Source: Myxococcus stipitatus DSM 14675 (GTDB taxonomy: Bacteria > Myxococcota > Myxococcia > Myxococcales > Myxococcaceae). From it: a stretch of 64,000 nt of DNA. The first letter of the stretch is position 1. Every line of letters begins with the position of its first letter. The stretch is from contig NC_020126.1 in the NCBI RefSeq assembly GCF_000331735.1, positions 8,435,501 to 8,499,500 on the forward strand. Direction: 5' to 3'. Shown here one piece after another: positions 17,866 through 27,178 of the stretch. The notes beneath the pieces are model-generated. The model made no database searches. It was not told the DNA's origin and saw only the letters and a list, made by a program, of their open reading frames with translations. The translations under genes were made by a program, and so were the position numbers.

Positions 17866-18438
17866 ATGAGCGCGACGCCCGAGGGCTCGCTGGTGCCTCA
17901 GCAGGGTTGGTGGGGCCGCAACTGGAAGTGGGTGGTGCCGGTGGGGTGTCTGGGGCTGCTCGCCTCGTGCGGCTGCCTGGGCTTCGTCGTCGTCGGACTG
18001 GGTGTCTCGTCCGTGACGCAGAACATGGGCGCGTACACGGAGGCGGTCTCCATCGCCACCAACGACGCGCAGGTGCGCAAGGTGATGGGCGCGCCCATCA
18101 AGGCCAGCGGCTTTCCCAAGCAGACGCAGGTGAACTCCATCAACGGCGTCACCCGCGCGCAGCTCGCCATCCCGCTCGACGGGCCCCAGGCGGACGGCAT
18201 GCTCCAGGTCGACGCGCGCAAGGAAGGCGACGGCGACTGGCACTACGACGTCCTCACCGTGGAGGTGGAGGGCGGCACGCGCATCGACCTCCGGGACGAT
18301 GCCCCCTCCGAGCGCGACCTGCTCCCCGAGGGCGACGACTCCGGTGAGCCGCCTCCGCCGCCGCTCGAGGAAGAGGAGCCGCCCCGCCGCGATGCCCCGA
18401 AGCCGGGCTCCGGCAAGGACAGCGACATCGAGCTGTAG
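17866..18438 (+). CDS. Coa1-like membrane protein (cytochrome oxidase assembly factor 1 family)
   Basis: A 190-residue protein with an NWKWVVPVGCLGLL segment entering one transmembrane helix (about 24-50). A domain of about 85 residues follows with motifs such as KVMGAPIKASGF and AQLAIPLDGPQADGMLQVDARK, as in bacterial proteins assigned to the Coa1/Tim21 family. The tail (from about 155) is acidic and Pro-rich and probably disordered. The family name comes from a mitochondrial oxidase assembly factor; a role in cytochrome oxidase assembly here is only inferred, and no oxidase gene is near. AAGGAGGG precedes the ATG. Confidence 0.7.
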   Translation: MSATPEGSLVPQQGWWGRNWKWVVPVGCLGLLASCGCLGFVVVGLGVSSVTQNMGAYTEAVSIATNDAQVRKVMGAPIKASGFPKQTQVNSINGVTRAQLAIPLDGPQADGMLQVDARKEGDGDWHYDVLTVEVEGGTRIDLRDDAPSERDLLPEGDDSGEPPPPPLEEEEPPRRDAPKPGSGKDSDIEL

Positions 18439-18451
18439 CCCGCAACGACAA

Positions 18452-18484
18452 GGGGCGGCGCGAGGAGTCTCCCCGCGTCGCCCC
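18452..18484. terminator. Hairpin between the Coa1-like gene and etfA
   Basis: GGGGCGGCGCG (18452-18462) pairs with CGCGTCGCCCC (18474-18484) with one mismatch across an 11-base loop, between convergent genes. Confidence 0.5.
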
Positions 18485-18513
18485 CCATCACGCCCGTGAA
18501 GGGCGGAGCACGA

Positions 18514-19479
<966 letters not shown>

Positions 19480-19507
19480 TGGAGTGTCTCCGTATCTTCC
19501 GAGAGGG

Positions 19508-20305
19508 TTAGACGACCTTCGCCTCGTTGCGCAGCTTGTCCACCAGGGTGGCCACGTCCGGCACCTTGATGCCGGCCTTGCGCGCGGGCGGGGACGCCAG
19601 CTTCAGGACCTGGATCTGCGGGGTGACGTTCACGCCCAGCTTCTCCGGCGTCAGCTCCTCGATGGGCTTGCTCTTCGCCTTCATGATGCCCGGGAGGCTG
19701 GCGTAGCGCGGCTGGTTCAGGCGCAGGTCCGTGGTGACGACGGCGGGCAGCTGGCACTCCAGCGTCGCCAGCCCGTTGTCGACCTCGCGCACCACCTGGA
19801 CGGCCTTCTTGTCCGCGGTGAGCTTCACGGCCGGCTCCTTGTTCTTCTCCTCGGCGCTCTCCAGCGACTCCACCTTGGAGGCGAACGTGGCCTGGCCCCA
19901 GCCCAGGAACTCGGCCAGGTACTGGCCCACCTGGTTCTGGTCGTCATCGATGGACTGCTTGCCCAGGACGACCAGGTCCGGCTTCTCCTTCTCCGCGACC
20001 TTCTGCAGCAGCGCCGCGATGCCCAGCTGGTCCAGCGGGCCCGTGTGGTTCACCCACACCGCGCGGTGCGCGCCCATGGCCAGCGCGTGCCGGAGCTGCT
20101 CCTGCACTTCCTTGCCGCCGATGGACACCACCACCACTTCGCCCGTGTGCTTGGCGACGAGGCGCAGGCCCTCTTCGACACCAATCTCGTCGAAGGGGTT
20201 GATCTTGTACTTGAGCCCCTCCTGGACGATGCCCGAGCCGTCGGGCTTCACCTTGATTTTGGACTCGGGGTCTTCCACGCGCTTGGCGGTGACGAGGATC
20301 TTCAC
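19508..20305 (-). CDS. etfB: Electron transfer flavoprotein, beta subunit
   Basis: A 265-residue AMP-binding partner of EtfA. The ETF-beta signature is present: MKILVTAKRVEDPESKIK at the start, VVVSIGGKEVQEQLRHALAM, then VLGKQSIDDDQNQVGQYLAE and the late LPGIMKAKSKPIEEL. The CREL-like partner-recognition loop falls near residues 185-205 (TLECQLPAVVTTDLRLNQPRYASLP, here split by the ETF-beta motif). A good AAGGAG ribosome-binding site and a sigma-70-like promoter lie upstream, so etfBA can be transcribed apart from the dehydrogenase gene. Confidence 0.96.
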   Translation of the reverse strand: MKILVTAKRVEDPESKIKVKPDGSGIVQEGLKYKINPFDEIGVEEGLRLVAKHTGEVVVVSIGGKEVQEQLRHALAMGAHRAVWVNHTGPLDQLGIAALLQKVAEKEKPDLVVLGKQSIDDDQNQVGQYLAEFLGWGQATFASKVESLESAEEKNKEPAVKLTADKKAVQVVREVDNGLATLECQLPAVVTTDLRLNQPRYASLPGIMKAKSKPIEELTPEKLGVNVTPQIQVLKLASPPARKAGIKVPDVATLVDKLRNEAKVV

Positions 20306-20331
20306 GGCTGGCTACTCCTTGCGGGAGGCGT

Positions 20332-20360
20332 TTTAGAAGGCTGGAAAACAGTCCGTGCAA
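20332..20360 (-). promoter_or_regulatory. Sigma-70-like promoter for etfBA
   Basis: Read on the minus strand: TTGCAC (20355-20360) as -35, a 17-bp spacer, and TCTAAA (20332-20337) as -10, ending 27 bp before the etfB start at 20305. Spacing is ideal and the region is locally AT-rich. Confidence 0.55.
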
Positions 20361-20407
20361 GCCGCCTTGACGCGGCGCGCGAACGGCCTGGGTTAATAGG
20401 CATCCGG

Positions 20408-20443
20408 GTGTCACGGCGGCAATGGGAAACGGCCGCCGGACAC
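20408..20443 (-). terminator. Terminator-like hairpin after the acyl-CoA dehydrogenase
   Basis: GTGTC-A-CGGCGGC (20408-20420) pairs with GCCGCCG-GACAC (20432-20443), a 12-bp stem with one bulged A and an 11-base loop. It lies just downstream of the dehydrogenase stop on the minus strand and upstream of the etfB promoter. Confidence 0.5.
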
Positions 20444-20455
20444 GGTTCTGCGGTT

Positions 20456-21592
20456 CTACTTGAACAGTTCTTTGGCGATGACGAGCCGCTGGACCTGGCT
20501 GGTGCCCTCGTAGACCTGGATGAGCTTGGCGTCGCGCATCAGCTTCTCCACGGGGTATTCCTTGATGTAGCCGTAGCCGCCGTAGACCTGCACCGCGTCG
20601 GTGGCGACCTTCATGGCCATGTCCGCCGCGAAGCACTTGGCGTAGCTGGACTGGAGGCTGTTGCGCTTGCCCTGGTCCAGCAGCCACGCGCTCTCGTAGG
20701 TGAGCATGCGGGCGGCGTGGGTGTTCATGGCCATGTCGGCAATCATGAACTGGATGGCCTGGTGCTCGATGATGGGCTTGCCGAACGTCTTGCGCTGCGA
20801 GGCGTACTCCATGGAGTGCTCGAGCGCGGCGCGGGCGATGCCCACCGAGAACATGGCGGTGAGCGGACGGCTGTTGTCCAGCGTGGCCATGGCGATGGAG
20901 AAGCCCTGGCCCTCTTCACCGATGCGGTTGGCGACGGGCACGCGCACGTCCTCGAACGTGAGCGACACGGTGTCGCTGGCGCGCTGGCCCATCTTGTTCT
21001 CGTGCTTGCTGACGGAGAGCCCCTTGGGGCGGCCCTCGACGACGAAGCAGGTGATGCCCTTGTGCTTCTTCGCCTTGTCCACCGTCGCGAACACCGTGTA
21101 CTGCTCCGCGTGCCCGCCGTTGGTGATGAAGCACTTGGCGCCGTTGATGACGTACTCGTCACCCTCGCGGCGCGCGGTGGTCTGCATGTTGGCGACGTCG
21201 CTGCCCGCCTCAGGCTCCGTCAGGCAGAACGAGGAGAACTTCAGCCGCTCCGCGAAGTGGCCCAGGAGGCGCTTCTTCTGCTCCTCGGTGGCCGCCAGGA
21301 TGATGGGCAGGTTGGCCAGGTCATTGGCGATGATGGACGTCGCCACGCCGGCACAGCCCCAGCTCAGCTCCTCCGCGACGATGGTCTGGTCCAGGTGCGA
21401 CAGGCCCACGCCGCCGTACTCGGCGGGGATGGCCATGTTCAGCAGGCCCAGCTCGAACGCCGTGGCCAGCAAGTCCCGGGGGAAGGTCGCCGTCTCGTCG
21501 TAGTGCGCCGCCTTGGGGCGCACCACCTCGCGGGAGTATTTGCGCGCCGCCTGCTGGAGCGCGCGCTGGTCCTCGGTGAGCTCGAATTCCAT
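20456..21592 (-). CDS. Acyl-CoA dehydrogenase
   Basis: A 378-residue flavoenzyme catalysing alpha,beta-dehydrogenation of acyl-CoA. The family signatures are SSFCLTEPEAGSDVANMQT (about 130-150) and, near the C-terminus, QVYGGYGYIKEYPVEKLMRD followed by YEGTSQVQRL, where the Glu is the catalytic base. The Glu position fits short/medium-chain or branched-chain type enzymes; chain-length preference is not readable. It is full length with no fusion. The etfBA genes immediately downstream encode its electron acceptor, which supports a fatty-acid or branched-chain amino-acid degradation role. Confidence 0.94.
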   Translation of the reverse strand: MEFELTEDQRALQQAARKYSREVVRPKAAHYDETATFPRDLLATAFELGLLNMAIPAEYGGVGLSHLDQTIVAEELSWGCAGVATSIIANDLANLPIILAATEEQKKRLLGHFAERLKFSSFCLTEPEAGSDVANMQTTARREGDEYVINGAKCFITNGGHAEQYTVFATVDKAKKHKGITCFVVEGRPKGLSVSKHENKMGQRASDTVSLTFEDVRVPVANRIGEEGQGFSIAMATLDNSRPLTAMFSVGIARAALEHSMEYASQRKTFGKPIIEHQAIQFMIADMAMNTHAARMLTYESAWLLDQGKRNSLQSSYAKCFAADMAMKVATDAVQVYGGYGYIKEYPVEKLMRDAKLIQVYEGTSQVQRLVIAKELFK

Positions 21593-21771
21593 GAGATTCC
21601 TCGCGATTCGGTCGACGTGTTGACTCGGGAGTCAACGAATACATGCCGCCACGCGAAATCTCCAGCCCAACTCGCCGAGGAAAGTGGAGCCCCCGGGGGT
21701 CGGGCGGCGCCCCGGGGGGTCCAGTGGACATCCCGGGGGCCTTGGAGGGCTGCTCCGGCCCTCTTCGGGGA

Positions 21772-22422
21772 CTACTTGGCCTTGGGGACCTTCTCCCAGT
21801 CCGCGAGGAACTTCTTGATGCCCGCCTCGGTCAGGGGGTGGTTGGCCAGCTGGGTGATGACGCTGTACGGCAGGGTGGCGACGTGGGCGCCCATGCGGGC
21901 GGACTGGAGCACGTGCACGGGGTTGCGCACGCTGGCGACCAGCACCTGGGTGTCGAAGTCGTAGTTCGAATAGATCTCGAGGATGTTGGAGATGAGCTCC
22001 ATGCCGTCCTGGGAGATGTCATCGAGCCGACCGACGAAGGGCGACACGTAGGTGGCGCCGGCCTTCGCGCACAGCAGGGCCTGGTTGGCGGAGAAGATGA
22101 GGGTGACGTTGGTGCGGATGCCCTCGGCGGTGAGCGCCTTGACGGCCTTCACGCCCTCGACGCCCATGGGAATCTTCACGACGACGTTGTCGTGAATCTT
22201 CGCCAGGACGCGGCCCTCGGCGATGAGGCCCTCGGCGTCCAGCGACACGGCTTCGGCGCTGATGGGGCCGTCGACGATGGAGCAGATTTCGCGGATGGTC
22301 TCCTCCAACCCGCGGCCCACCTTGGCGAGCAGCGACGGGTTGGTCGTGACGCCGTCCACGCAGCCCATGGCGTGGGCCTTCCGGATTTCTTCCACGTCCG
22401 CGCTGTCGATGAAGAACTTCAT
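21772..22422 (-). CDS. tal: Short transaldolase / fructose-6-phosphate aldolase family protein
   Basis: A 216-residue (beta/alpha)8 aldolase of the small, FSA-like transaldolase family. It starts MKFFIDSADVEEIRKAH, with CVDGVTTNPSLLAK (about 25-38), VVVKIPMGVEGVKA carrying the Schiff-base Lys at about residue 85, and ATYVSPFVGRLDD. The family holds both sedoheptulose-7-phosphate:glyceraldehyde-3-phosphate transaldolases and fructose-6-phosphate aldolases; motifs do not separate these with certainty. The start at 22422 gives the family's usual length. It is divergent from kdsD across a 146-bp gap; the 179-bp gap towards the dehydrogenase is GC-rich without genes. Confidence 0.93.
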   Translation of the reverse strand: MKFFIDSADVEEIRKAHAMGCVDGVTTNPSLLAKVGRGLEETIREICSIVDGPISAEAVSLDAEGLIAEGRVLAKIHDNVVVKIPMGVEGVKAVKALTAEGIRTNVTLIFSANQALLCAKAGATYVSPFVGRLDDISQDGMELISNILEIYSNYDFDTQVLVASVRNPVHVLQSARMGAHVATLPYSVITQLANHPLTEAGIKKFLADWEKVPKAK

Positions 22423-22568
22423 GTCGTCACTCTCCTGGATGCCCCCATGAATGAGGGGCGATGTGGTCGGCCCTGGGGGGCCGTGCGAGCAGGCGCGTAA
22501 CCGAAGCCCCCCCACGCGTCAAGGGTGGCCACCCGAGGTGTCCGGGGTTACAAGGCGAACCCGCCGCC

Positions 22569-23627
22569 ATGCCTCGTTCCTCCCGCGCCGCCGCCAAGAA
22601 GCCCCGCTTGCGAGCCCTCCCCGGCCGCTCCACTCCAGCCCCCTCGTCCGAGCCGGACGACGAGGCCCTGCTCGCGTACGCGCGGGACGTGCTGGAGGTG
22701 GAGGCACGCGCGGTGCTGGGCGCCACGGCGGGGCTGGGTCAGCCCTTCGTGCGCGCGGCGCGGCTGGTGCGTGCATGTGCGGGTCAGGTGATTGTGACGG
22801 GCATGGGGAAGGCGGGCCACATCGGCCAGAAGCTCTCCGCCACGCTCGCCTCCACGGGCATCCGCTCCGTGTTCCTGCACCCCGCGGAGGCGGTGCATGG
22901 GGACTTGGGACGCGTGGCGCGTGGGGACGTCATCCTCGCGATGTCGAACAGCGGCGCCACGGAGGAGCTGTTGCGGCTCCTGCCCGCGTTCAAGCGCATG
23001 GCCACGCCGGTCATCGCGCTGACGGGGGACACGAACAGCGCGCTCGCGAAGGGCGCGGACGTGGTGCTGGACATCGGCCGGATTGAAGAGGCCTGCCCCA
23101 TGGGCATGGTGCCCACCGCGTCCACCGCGGCGCTGCATGCGCTGGGGGATGCGCTCGTCATGGCGGTGATGCGCTCGCGCACCTTCGGGACGGATGAGTA
23201 CGCGCTGCTCCACCCGGGTGGGAAGCTGGGGCGCTCCGTGCAGCGCGTCTTCGAGTTGATGCGCACGGGGGACACCAACCCGCTGGTGCGCGACACCGCG
23301 ACGCTGACGGAGGTGGTGGGAGTGATGACGAAGACGCCGGGCCGTCCGGGCGCGGCGTGTGTCGTGGACCGCAAGGGGCGGCTGGTCGGCATCTTCACCG
23401 ACGGAGACCTGCGCCGCCGCGTCGAGCAGGGCAAGACGGACTTCACGGTGTCGGTGCGCGAGGTGATGGGGAAGAACCCGCGCTGCGTGACGCCGGAGAC
23501 GCTGGTGATGGCCGCCACCGCGCAGATGCGCGAGCTGAAGGTGGACCAGCTCCCCGTGGTCGACGCCGAGGGCCGCGCCGTGGGCCTGCTCGACGTGCAG
23601 GACCTGCTCGCCGCGAAGTTCGTCTGA
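22569..23627 (+). CDS. kdsD: Arabinose-5-phosphate isomerase, KpsF/GutQ family
   Basis: A 352-residue protein converting ribulose-5-phosphate to arabinose-5-phosphate, the first step of Kdo synthesis for lipopolysaccharide. After a basic, disordered N-terminus of about 35 residues, the SIS domain shows IVTGMGKAGHIGQKLSATL, AMSNSGATEELLRL and GMVPTASTAALHALGDAL. Two CBS domains follow (from about 235: VRDTATLTEVVGVM; and VMGKNPRCVTPETLV), ending in LLDVQDLLAAKF. The architecture equals KdsD/KpsF. The longer basic N-terminus is unusual but common in myxobacterial proteins. Other Kdo genes are not in this window. Confidence 0.93.
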   Translation: MPRSSRAAAKKPRLRALPGRSTPAPSSEPDDEALLAYARDVLEVEARAVLGATAGLGQPFVRAARLVRACAGQVIVTGMGKAGHIGQKLSATLASTGIRSVFLHPAEAVHGDLGRVARGDVILAMSNSGATEELLRLLPAFKRMATPVIALTGDTNSALAKGADVVLDIGRIEEACPMGMVPTASTAALHALGDALVMAVMRSRTFGTDEYALLHPGGKLGRSVQRVFELMRTGDTNPLVRDTATLTEVVGVMTKTPGRPGAACVVDRKGRLVGIFTDGDLRRRVEQGKTDFTVSVREVMGKNPRCVTPETLVMAATAQMRELKVDQLPVVDAEGRAVGLLDVQDLLAAKFV

Positions 23628-23642
23628 AGCGGCGGCACCACC

Positions 23643-23667
23643 GAGGGCCTGTCGGACACAGGCCCTC
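23643..23667. terminator. Terminator hairpin between kdsD and the TPR gene
   Basis: A perfect 10-bp stem, GAGGGCCTGT (23643-23652) with ACAGGCCCTC (23658-23667), and a 5-base loop. It is 15 bp after the kdsD stop and 11 bp from the end of the convergent operon, so it serves both. Confidence 0.65.
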
Positions 23668-23678
23668 GAGCGCAGCGC

Positions 23679-25046
23679 CTACTGCGACAGCTTGGCCTGA
23701 AGCCCCGCCGTGTTGAACGAGGGCGCATCCGAGGCCAGCTTCCGCCACAGCGCCTTCGCGCCCTTCTCGTCGCCCTTGGCCTTGAGCGTGTCGCCCAGCG
23801 CTTCCACGGCCGCCGGGGCCGTCTGGATGGCCACGCCCCACACGCGAGGCGCCATCTCACGCTCCAGGCTCACCAGCGCCCAGGCCATGCCCGCCTTCGC
23901 GCGGCCGTTCTCCGGCTGGAACGGAACCACGCGCGTGTAGTTGGCGAGCGCCTCCTTGAAGCGGCCCTTCGCCAGGTGCTCCTCGCCCTCATCCACCAGC
24001 TTCGCCAGGCCCTGCTCCAGCTCCGGCGTGCGCTCGGTGTTGTTCACCGAGTCCATCATCTCCTGCGTCAGCGGGCGCGGCGCGTCCTGCGCGGGGCCCG
24101 TCGGCGCCTGCGACAGCCGGATGCGACGGTCCTCCGCGCGCGAGGCCAACAGCTTCGCCCGGCCTCCCGCCTTCACCGTCTCGTCCACCAGCCCCGCCAA
24201 CCGCTTCGCCGCCGTCGCGCGAGCCGACTCCGGACGCGCCACGGCCTGCACCGCCTCGAACCCGTCCTTCGCCTGCTTCAGCGCCGCCAGGTCCTCACCC
24301 TTCGTCTCGAACAGGAGCGCGGAGCGGCCGAACAGCGCCTCCTCATGCCGGGGCTCCACCTCCAGCACCGCGCCATACGCCACCAGCGCCGCCGCGGAAT
24401 CTCCGGCCAGGAAGTGCGCGTTGGCGCGCATCACCCCGACATCGAGCGAGGGCTCCAGCGCCGCGCGAGCACACGCCGCCGCGCCCGCCGCATCGCCCTT
24501 CTTCGCGCGCTCCTGCACCACCGCGCTCAACGACTCCAATGCCTGCCCCGCCGTGAAGCCGCAGCCCGCTGCCTCCGCCGTCGCGAGCGGCGCCTTGCCC
24601 AGCTTCTTGCGCTGCGCGAGGAACACGTCGCGCACTGGCTTCGCGCGCGACTCCGCCTGCTGCAGGTACGTGATGGCCTCCGCGTTGCGGCCATTCAGGT
24701 AGTAGAGCCGACCCAGCGACGACGCGATTTCAAACGTCTTCTCGCGGTCCTTCAGGCCCTCCGTCGAGTCGAGCTGCTTGAGCAGCTCCTCCGCGGACGG
24801 AGGCGCCTTGCCCGTGCCCGACAGCGGCGGATGTCCCGAGGGCAGCGGCCCCGTCGGCATCGCCGCGGACGGCGCCGTGCCCTCCACGGAGGGATGGCCT
24901 TGCGGGAGCGCACCAGCCGGAGCCGCGGACGGCGTGGCGGGCGACACCTGGGTCCCCGGGGGGACAGGCGGGTGACCAGGGGGCAGCGAAGAGGGGGGCT
25001 CGGCGCTCAGCAGCGCGAAGGTGGCCAGGGCCAGGGGGAGGTTCAT
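23679..25046 (-). CDS. Secreted TPR-like protein with Pro/Gly-rich N-terminal repeats
   Basis: A 455-residue protein. A short hydrophobic leader (MNLPLALATFALLSAEP) is followed by low-complexity sequence in which PxGHPP/S recurs three to four times (PPGHPPVPPG, LPQGHPSVEG, LPSGHPPLSG). From about residue 85 it is helical with TPR-like pairs (LYYLNGRNAEAITYLQQAE, NAHFLAGDSAAALVAYGAVLEVEP, GEEHLAKGRFKEALANYTRVV). The leader suggests export; no lipobox Cys is present. It is the last gene of the lysA-dap operon and its ATG overlaps the folK stop (ATGA). Function unknown, probably a scaffold. Confidence 0.75.
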   Translation of the reverse strand: MNLPLALATFALLSAEPPSSLPPGHPPVPPGTQVSPATPSAAPAGALPQGHPSVEGTAPSAAMPTGPLPSGHPPLSGTGKAPPSAEELLKQLDSTEGLKDREKTFEIASSLGRLYYLNGRNAEAITYLQQAESRAKPVRDVFLAQRKKLGKAPLATAEAAGCGFTAGQALESLSAVVQERAKKGDAAGAAACARAALEPSLDVGVMRANAHFLAGDSAAALVAYGAVLEVEPRHEEALFGRSALLFETKGEDLAALKQAKDGFEAVQAVARPESARATAAKRLAGLVDETVKAGGRAKLLASRAEDRRIRLSQAPTGPAQDAPRPLTQEMMDSVNNTERTPELEQGLAKLVDEGEEHLAKGRFKEALANYTRVVPFQPENGRAKAGMAWALVSLEREMAPRVWGVAIQTAPAAVEALGDTLKAKGDEKGAKALWRKLASDAPSFNTAGLQAKLSQ

Positions 25047-25567
25047 GTCTCGTTGCTCGGCAGGCTCGCTTCGGGCCACCAGGTGGCCTCACTCCTCCGG
25101 ACATCCTGCGGGGCGAGTTTCCCGAGGAGCTCCTTCACCGACATTCCCAACACGGGGTGCAACAAGTCCGGCGCCAGCTCCACCAACGGCTCCAGCGCGA
25201 AGCGGCGCTTGTGCAACTCCAGATGCGGCACCTGGAGATGAGGGTCCGCCACCACCTGCCCCTCCCAGAAGAGGATGTCCAGGTCGATGGTCCGAGGCCC
25301 CCAGCGCACCTCGCGCTTGCGGCCCAGGTCCTTCTCTATCTGCTGAAGGATGCACAGCAGCCGCTGGGGCGACAAATCACACTCCAGCGCCACCACCGCG
25401 TTGAGGAAGCGCGGCTGCGGCGGCCCCACGGGCGCGCTGTCGAAGAGCGAGGAACAATGAAGCACCGCCACCGCGTCGATGCGGGACAGCGCGGTCAAGG
25501 CGGCGACCAGGTGGGACTCGCGGTCCCCCTCGTTCGAGCCCAATCCAACGTAGACAAGGGTGCTCAC
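25043..25567 (-). CDS. folK: 2-amino-4-hydroxy-6-hydroxymethyldihydropteridine diphosphokinase
   Basis: A 174-residue HPPK that transfers pyrophosphate from ATP to 6-hydroxymethyl-dihydropterin in folate synthesis. Diagnostic motifs are VYVGLGSNEGDRESHL at the start, PRFLNAVVALE, and the HPPK signature KREVRWGPRTIDLDIL (with the two Mg-binding Asp residues), followed by PHLELHKRRFALEPL. It sits between an FAH-family gene and the TPR gene, with four-base overlaps on both sides. A C-terminal tail of about 15 residues extends beyond the core. folB and folP are not adjacent. Confidence 0.95.
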   Translation of the reverse strand: MSTLVYVGLGSNEGDRESHLVAALTALSRIDAVAVLHCSSLFDSAPVGPPQPRFLNAVVALECDLSPQRLLCILQQIEKDLGRKREVRWGPRTIDLDILFWEGQVVADPHLQVPHLELHKRRFALEPLVELAPDLLHPVLGMSVKELLGKLAPQDVRRSEATWWPEASLPSNET

Positions 25568-26337
25568 GGCTCCATCTCAACTGGATTGAGCAGCGTCCCG
25601 ATTCCCTCCACCTCCACCTCCACCGAGTCACCGGCCGACAGCTTCCCTACCCCCGAGGGCGTCCCCGTGCTGACCATGTCCCCCGGCAGCAGCGTCATGA
25701 TCTGCGAGATGAAGGCCACCAGGCGAGCAGGACTGAAGACCATGTCCGACGTGCGGCTGTCCTGGCGCACCTGCCCGTTCACCCGGCAGGAGATCTGGAG
25801 GTCCAGCGGAGACAGGCCCGTCACCGCCCACGGTCCCGCACAGGCGAAGGTGTCGTAGCCCTTGGCGCGGGCGTGCTGAATCTCGCGCTTCTGGATGTCG
25901 CGCGCGGTGACGTCGTTGAAGCACGTCAGGCCCCAGATGGCGCGCGCTGCCGTCATCTCGTCGGCGTTCTTCAGCCGCTCGCCGATGATGAGCGCCAGCT
26001 CCGCCTCGTAGTGGACCTCCTGGCTCGCCTTCGGGATGCGGATGGGCGAGCCCGGCCCGTTGAGCGCGGTGGAGGGCTTGATGAAGATGAGCGGCTCGGT
26101 GGGGACGGGCTTGCCCATCTCCTCCGCGTGCTTGCGGTAGTTCTGCCCGACGCAGACGACCTTCGACGCGTCGGAGGGCACCTGCAGCGTCACCAGGGAC
26201 AGCGAGCGACGGATGCCGGTGTCCTTCGCCCCGCTCAGCCAGGGGGCCGAGGAGAGCACCACCACCTCGGAGCCCTCGACGCGGCCATGGTTCGACCGGC
26301 CCTCGTGGAGGAAGCGGCAGTAGCGGGCGGTCGTCAT
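25564..26337 (-). CDS. Fumarylacetoacetate hydrolase family protein
   Basis: A 257-residue FAH-superfamily enzyme, a family that cleaves C-C bonds or decarboxylates/hydrates dicarboxylic keto acids with a divalent metal. The core motifs are CVGQNYRKHAEEMG, IFIKPSTALNGPGSPI, the metal-binding VHYEAELALIIG and FNDVTARDIQ, and the closing STGTPSGVG. The family includes acylpyruvases and oxaloacetate decarboxylases (FAHD1-like), which this length and motif set resemble best. It is in the middle of the dap operon, coupled to dapB upstream and folK downstream by ATGA overlaps. A housekeeping metabolite-repair role is possible but inferred. Confidence 0.88.
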   Translation of the reverse strand: MTTARYCRFLHEGRSNHGRVEGSEVVVLSSAPWLSGAKDTGIRRSLSLVTLQVPSDASKVVCVGQNYRKHAEEMGKPVPTEPLIFIKPSTALNGPGSPIRIPKASQEVHYEAELALIIGERLKNADEMTAARAIWGLTCFNDVTARDIQKREIQHARAKGYDTFACAGPWAVTGLSPLDLQISCRVNGQVRQDSRTSDMVFSPARLVAFISQIMTLLPGDMVSTGTPSGVGKLSAGDSVEVEVEGIGTLLNPVEMEP

Positions 26338-27149
26338 GAGTTCCCCTGGAAGCCGAGCACGTCGGCCATGTCATACAGCCCGGGCGGGCGGCCCACCACC
26401 CATCGCGCGGCGCGCAGCGCGCCCAGGCCGAACTGGTCCCTGCTGGTGGCGCGGTGCGTGAGCTCGATGCGCTCGCCCTCGCCGAAGAAATACACGGTGT
26501 GCTCACCCACCACGTCGCCGCCGCGCAGCGTCTGCACGCCAATCTCCTGGGCGGGGCGCGCGCCAATCTGCCCATGGCGGGAGAACGTCAGGTCCTCCTG
26601 CGTGCGACCCAGCGAGGCGGTCAGCACCTCCGCCAGCCGCAGCGCGGTGCCGCTGGGCGCGTCCTTCTTCATGCGGTGGTGCGCCTCCAGCACCTCCACG
26701 TCGAAGCCCGGCCCCAGCACCCGCGCCAGCTCCGCGGCCACGCGGATGACCAGGTTGACGCCGACGGACATGTTGGGCGCGGCGACGATGGGGACCGTCT
26801 TCGCGCACACGGCCAGCTCCGCGAGCCCCTCGGGAGAGAAGCCCGTGGAGCCACACACGAAGGCCACGCCGCGCGCCGCGCACGCCTTCGCGTGGCCCAC
26901 GCTCACCTCGGCGCCGGTGAAGTCGATGACGACGTCCGCCTTCGCCGCATCCAGCGCGCGGCCCAGGTCGTCCACCACCTGCACCTCCAGCGCGCCCAGC
27001 CTCGCGGCGAGCCCCGCGTCCAGCCCCACCGCGCTGCTGCCGGGCCGCTCCGTGGCGCCCACCACCCGCAAGTCCGCCGTGTCGCGAGCCAGCCGCAGCA
27101 GCGTGCTGCCCATGCGTCCGGTGATGCCGGTGATGACGATGCGAATCAT
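26334..27149 (-). CDS. dapB: 4-hydroxy-tetrahydrodipicolinate reductase
   Basis: A 271-residue NAD(P)H-dependent reductase in the diaminopimelate/lysine pathway. It has the nucleotide-binding ITGITGRMGSTLLRLA at the N-terminus, VIDFTGAEVSVGHA, the substrate-binding block APNMSVGVNLV, and the DapB signature EAHHRMKKDAPSGTALRLAE containing the catalytic His pair and Lys. Full length. It lies 29 bp after dapA and overlaps the FAH gene by four bases, so product levels are likely linked. ATG 27149 was chosen because the protein begins directly with the Rossmann strand; frames extending further upstream run into dapA. Confidence 0.96.
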   Translation of the reverse strand: MIRIVITGITGRMGSTLLRLARDTADLRVVGATERPGSSAVGLDAGLAARLGALEVQVVDDLGRALDAAKADVVIDFTGAEVSVGHAKACAARGVAFVCGSTGFSPEGLAELAVCAKTVPIVAAPNMSVGVNLVIRVAAELARVLGPGFDVEVLEAHHRMKKDAPSGTALRLAEVLTASLGRTQEDLTFSRHGQIGARPAQEIGVQTLRGGDVVGEHTVYFFGEGERIELTHRATSRDQFGLGALRAARWVVGRPPGLYDMADVLGFQGNS

Positions 27150-27178
27150 GTGGCCGCGCTCCTCACGTCTCGTGGCGC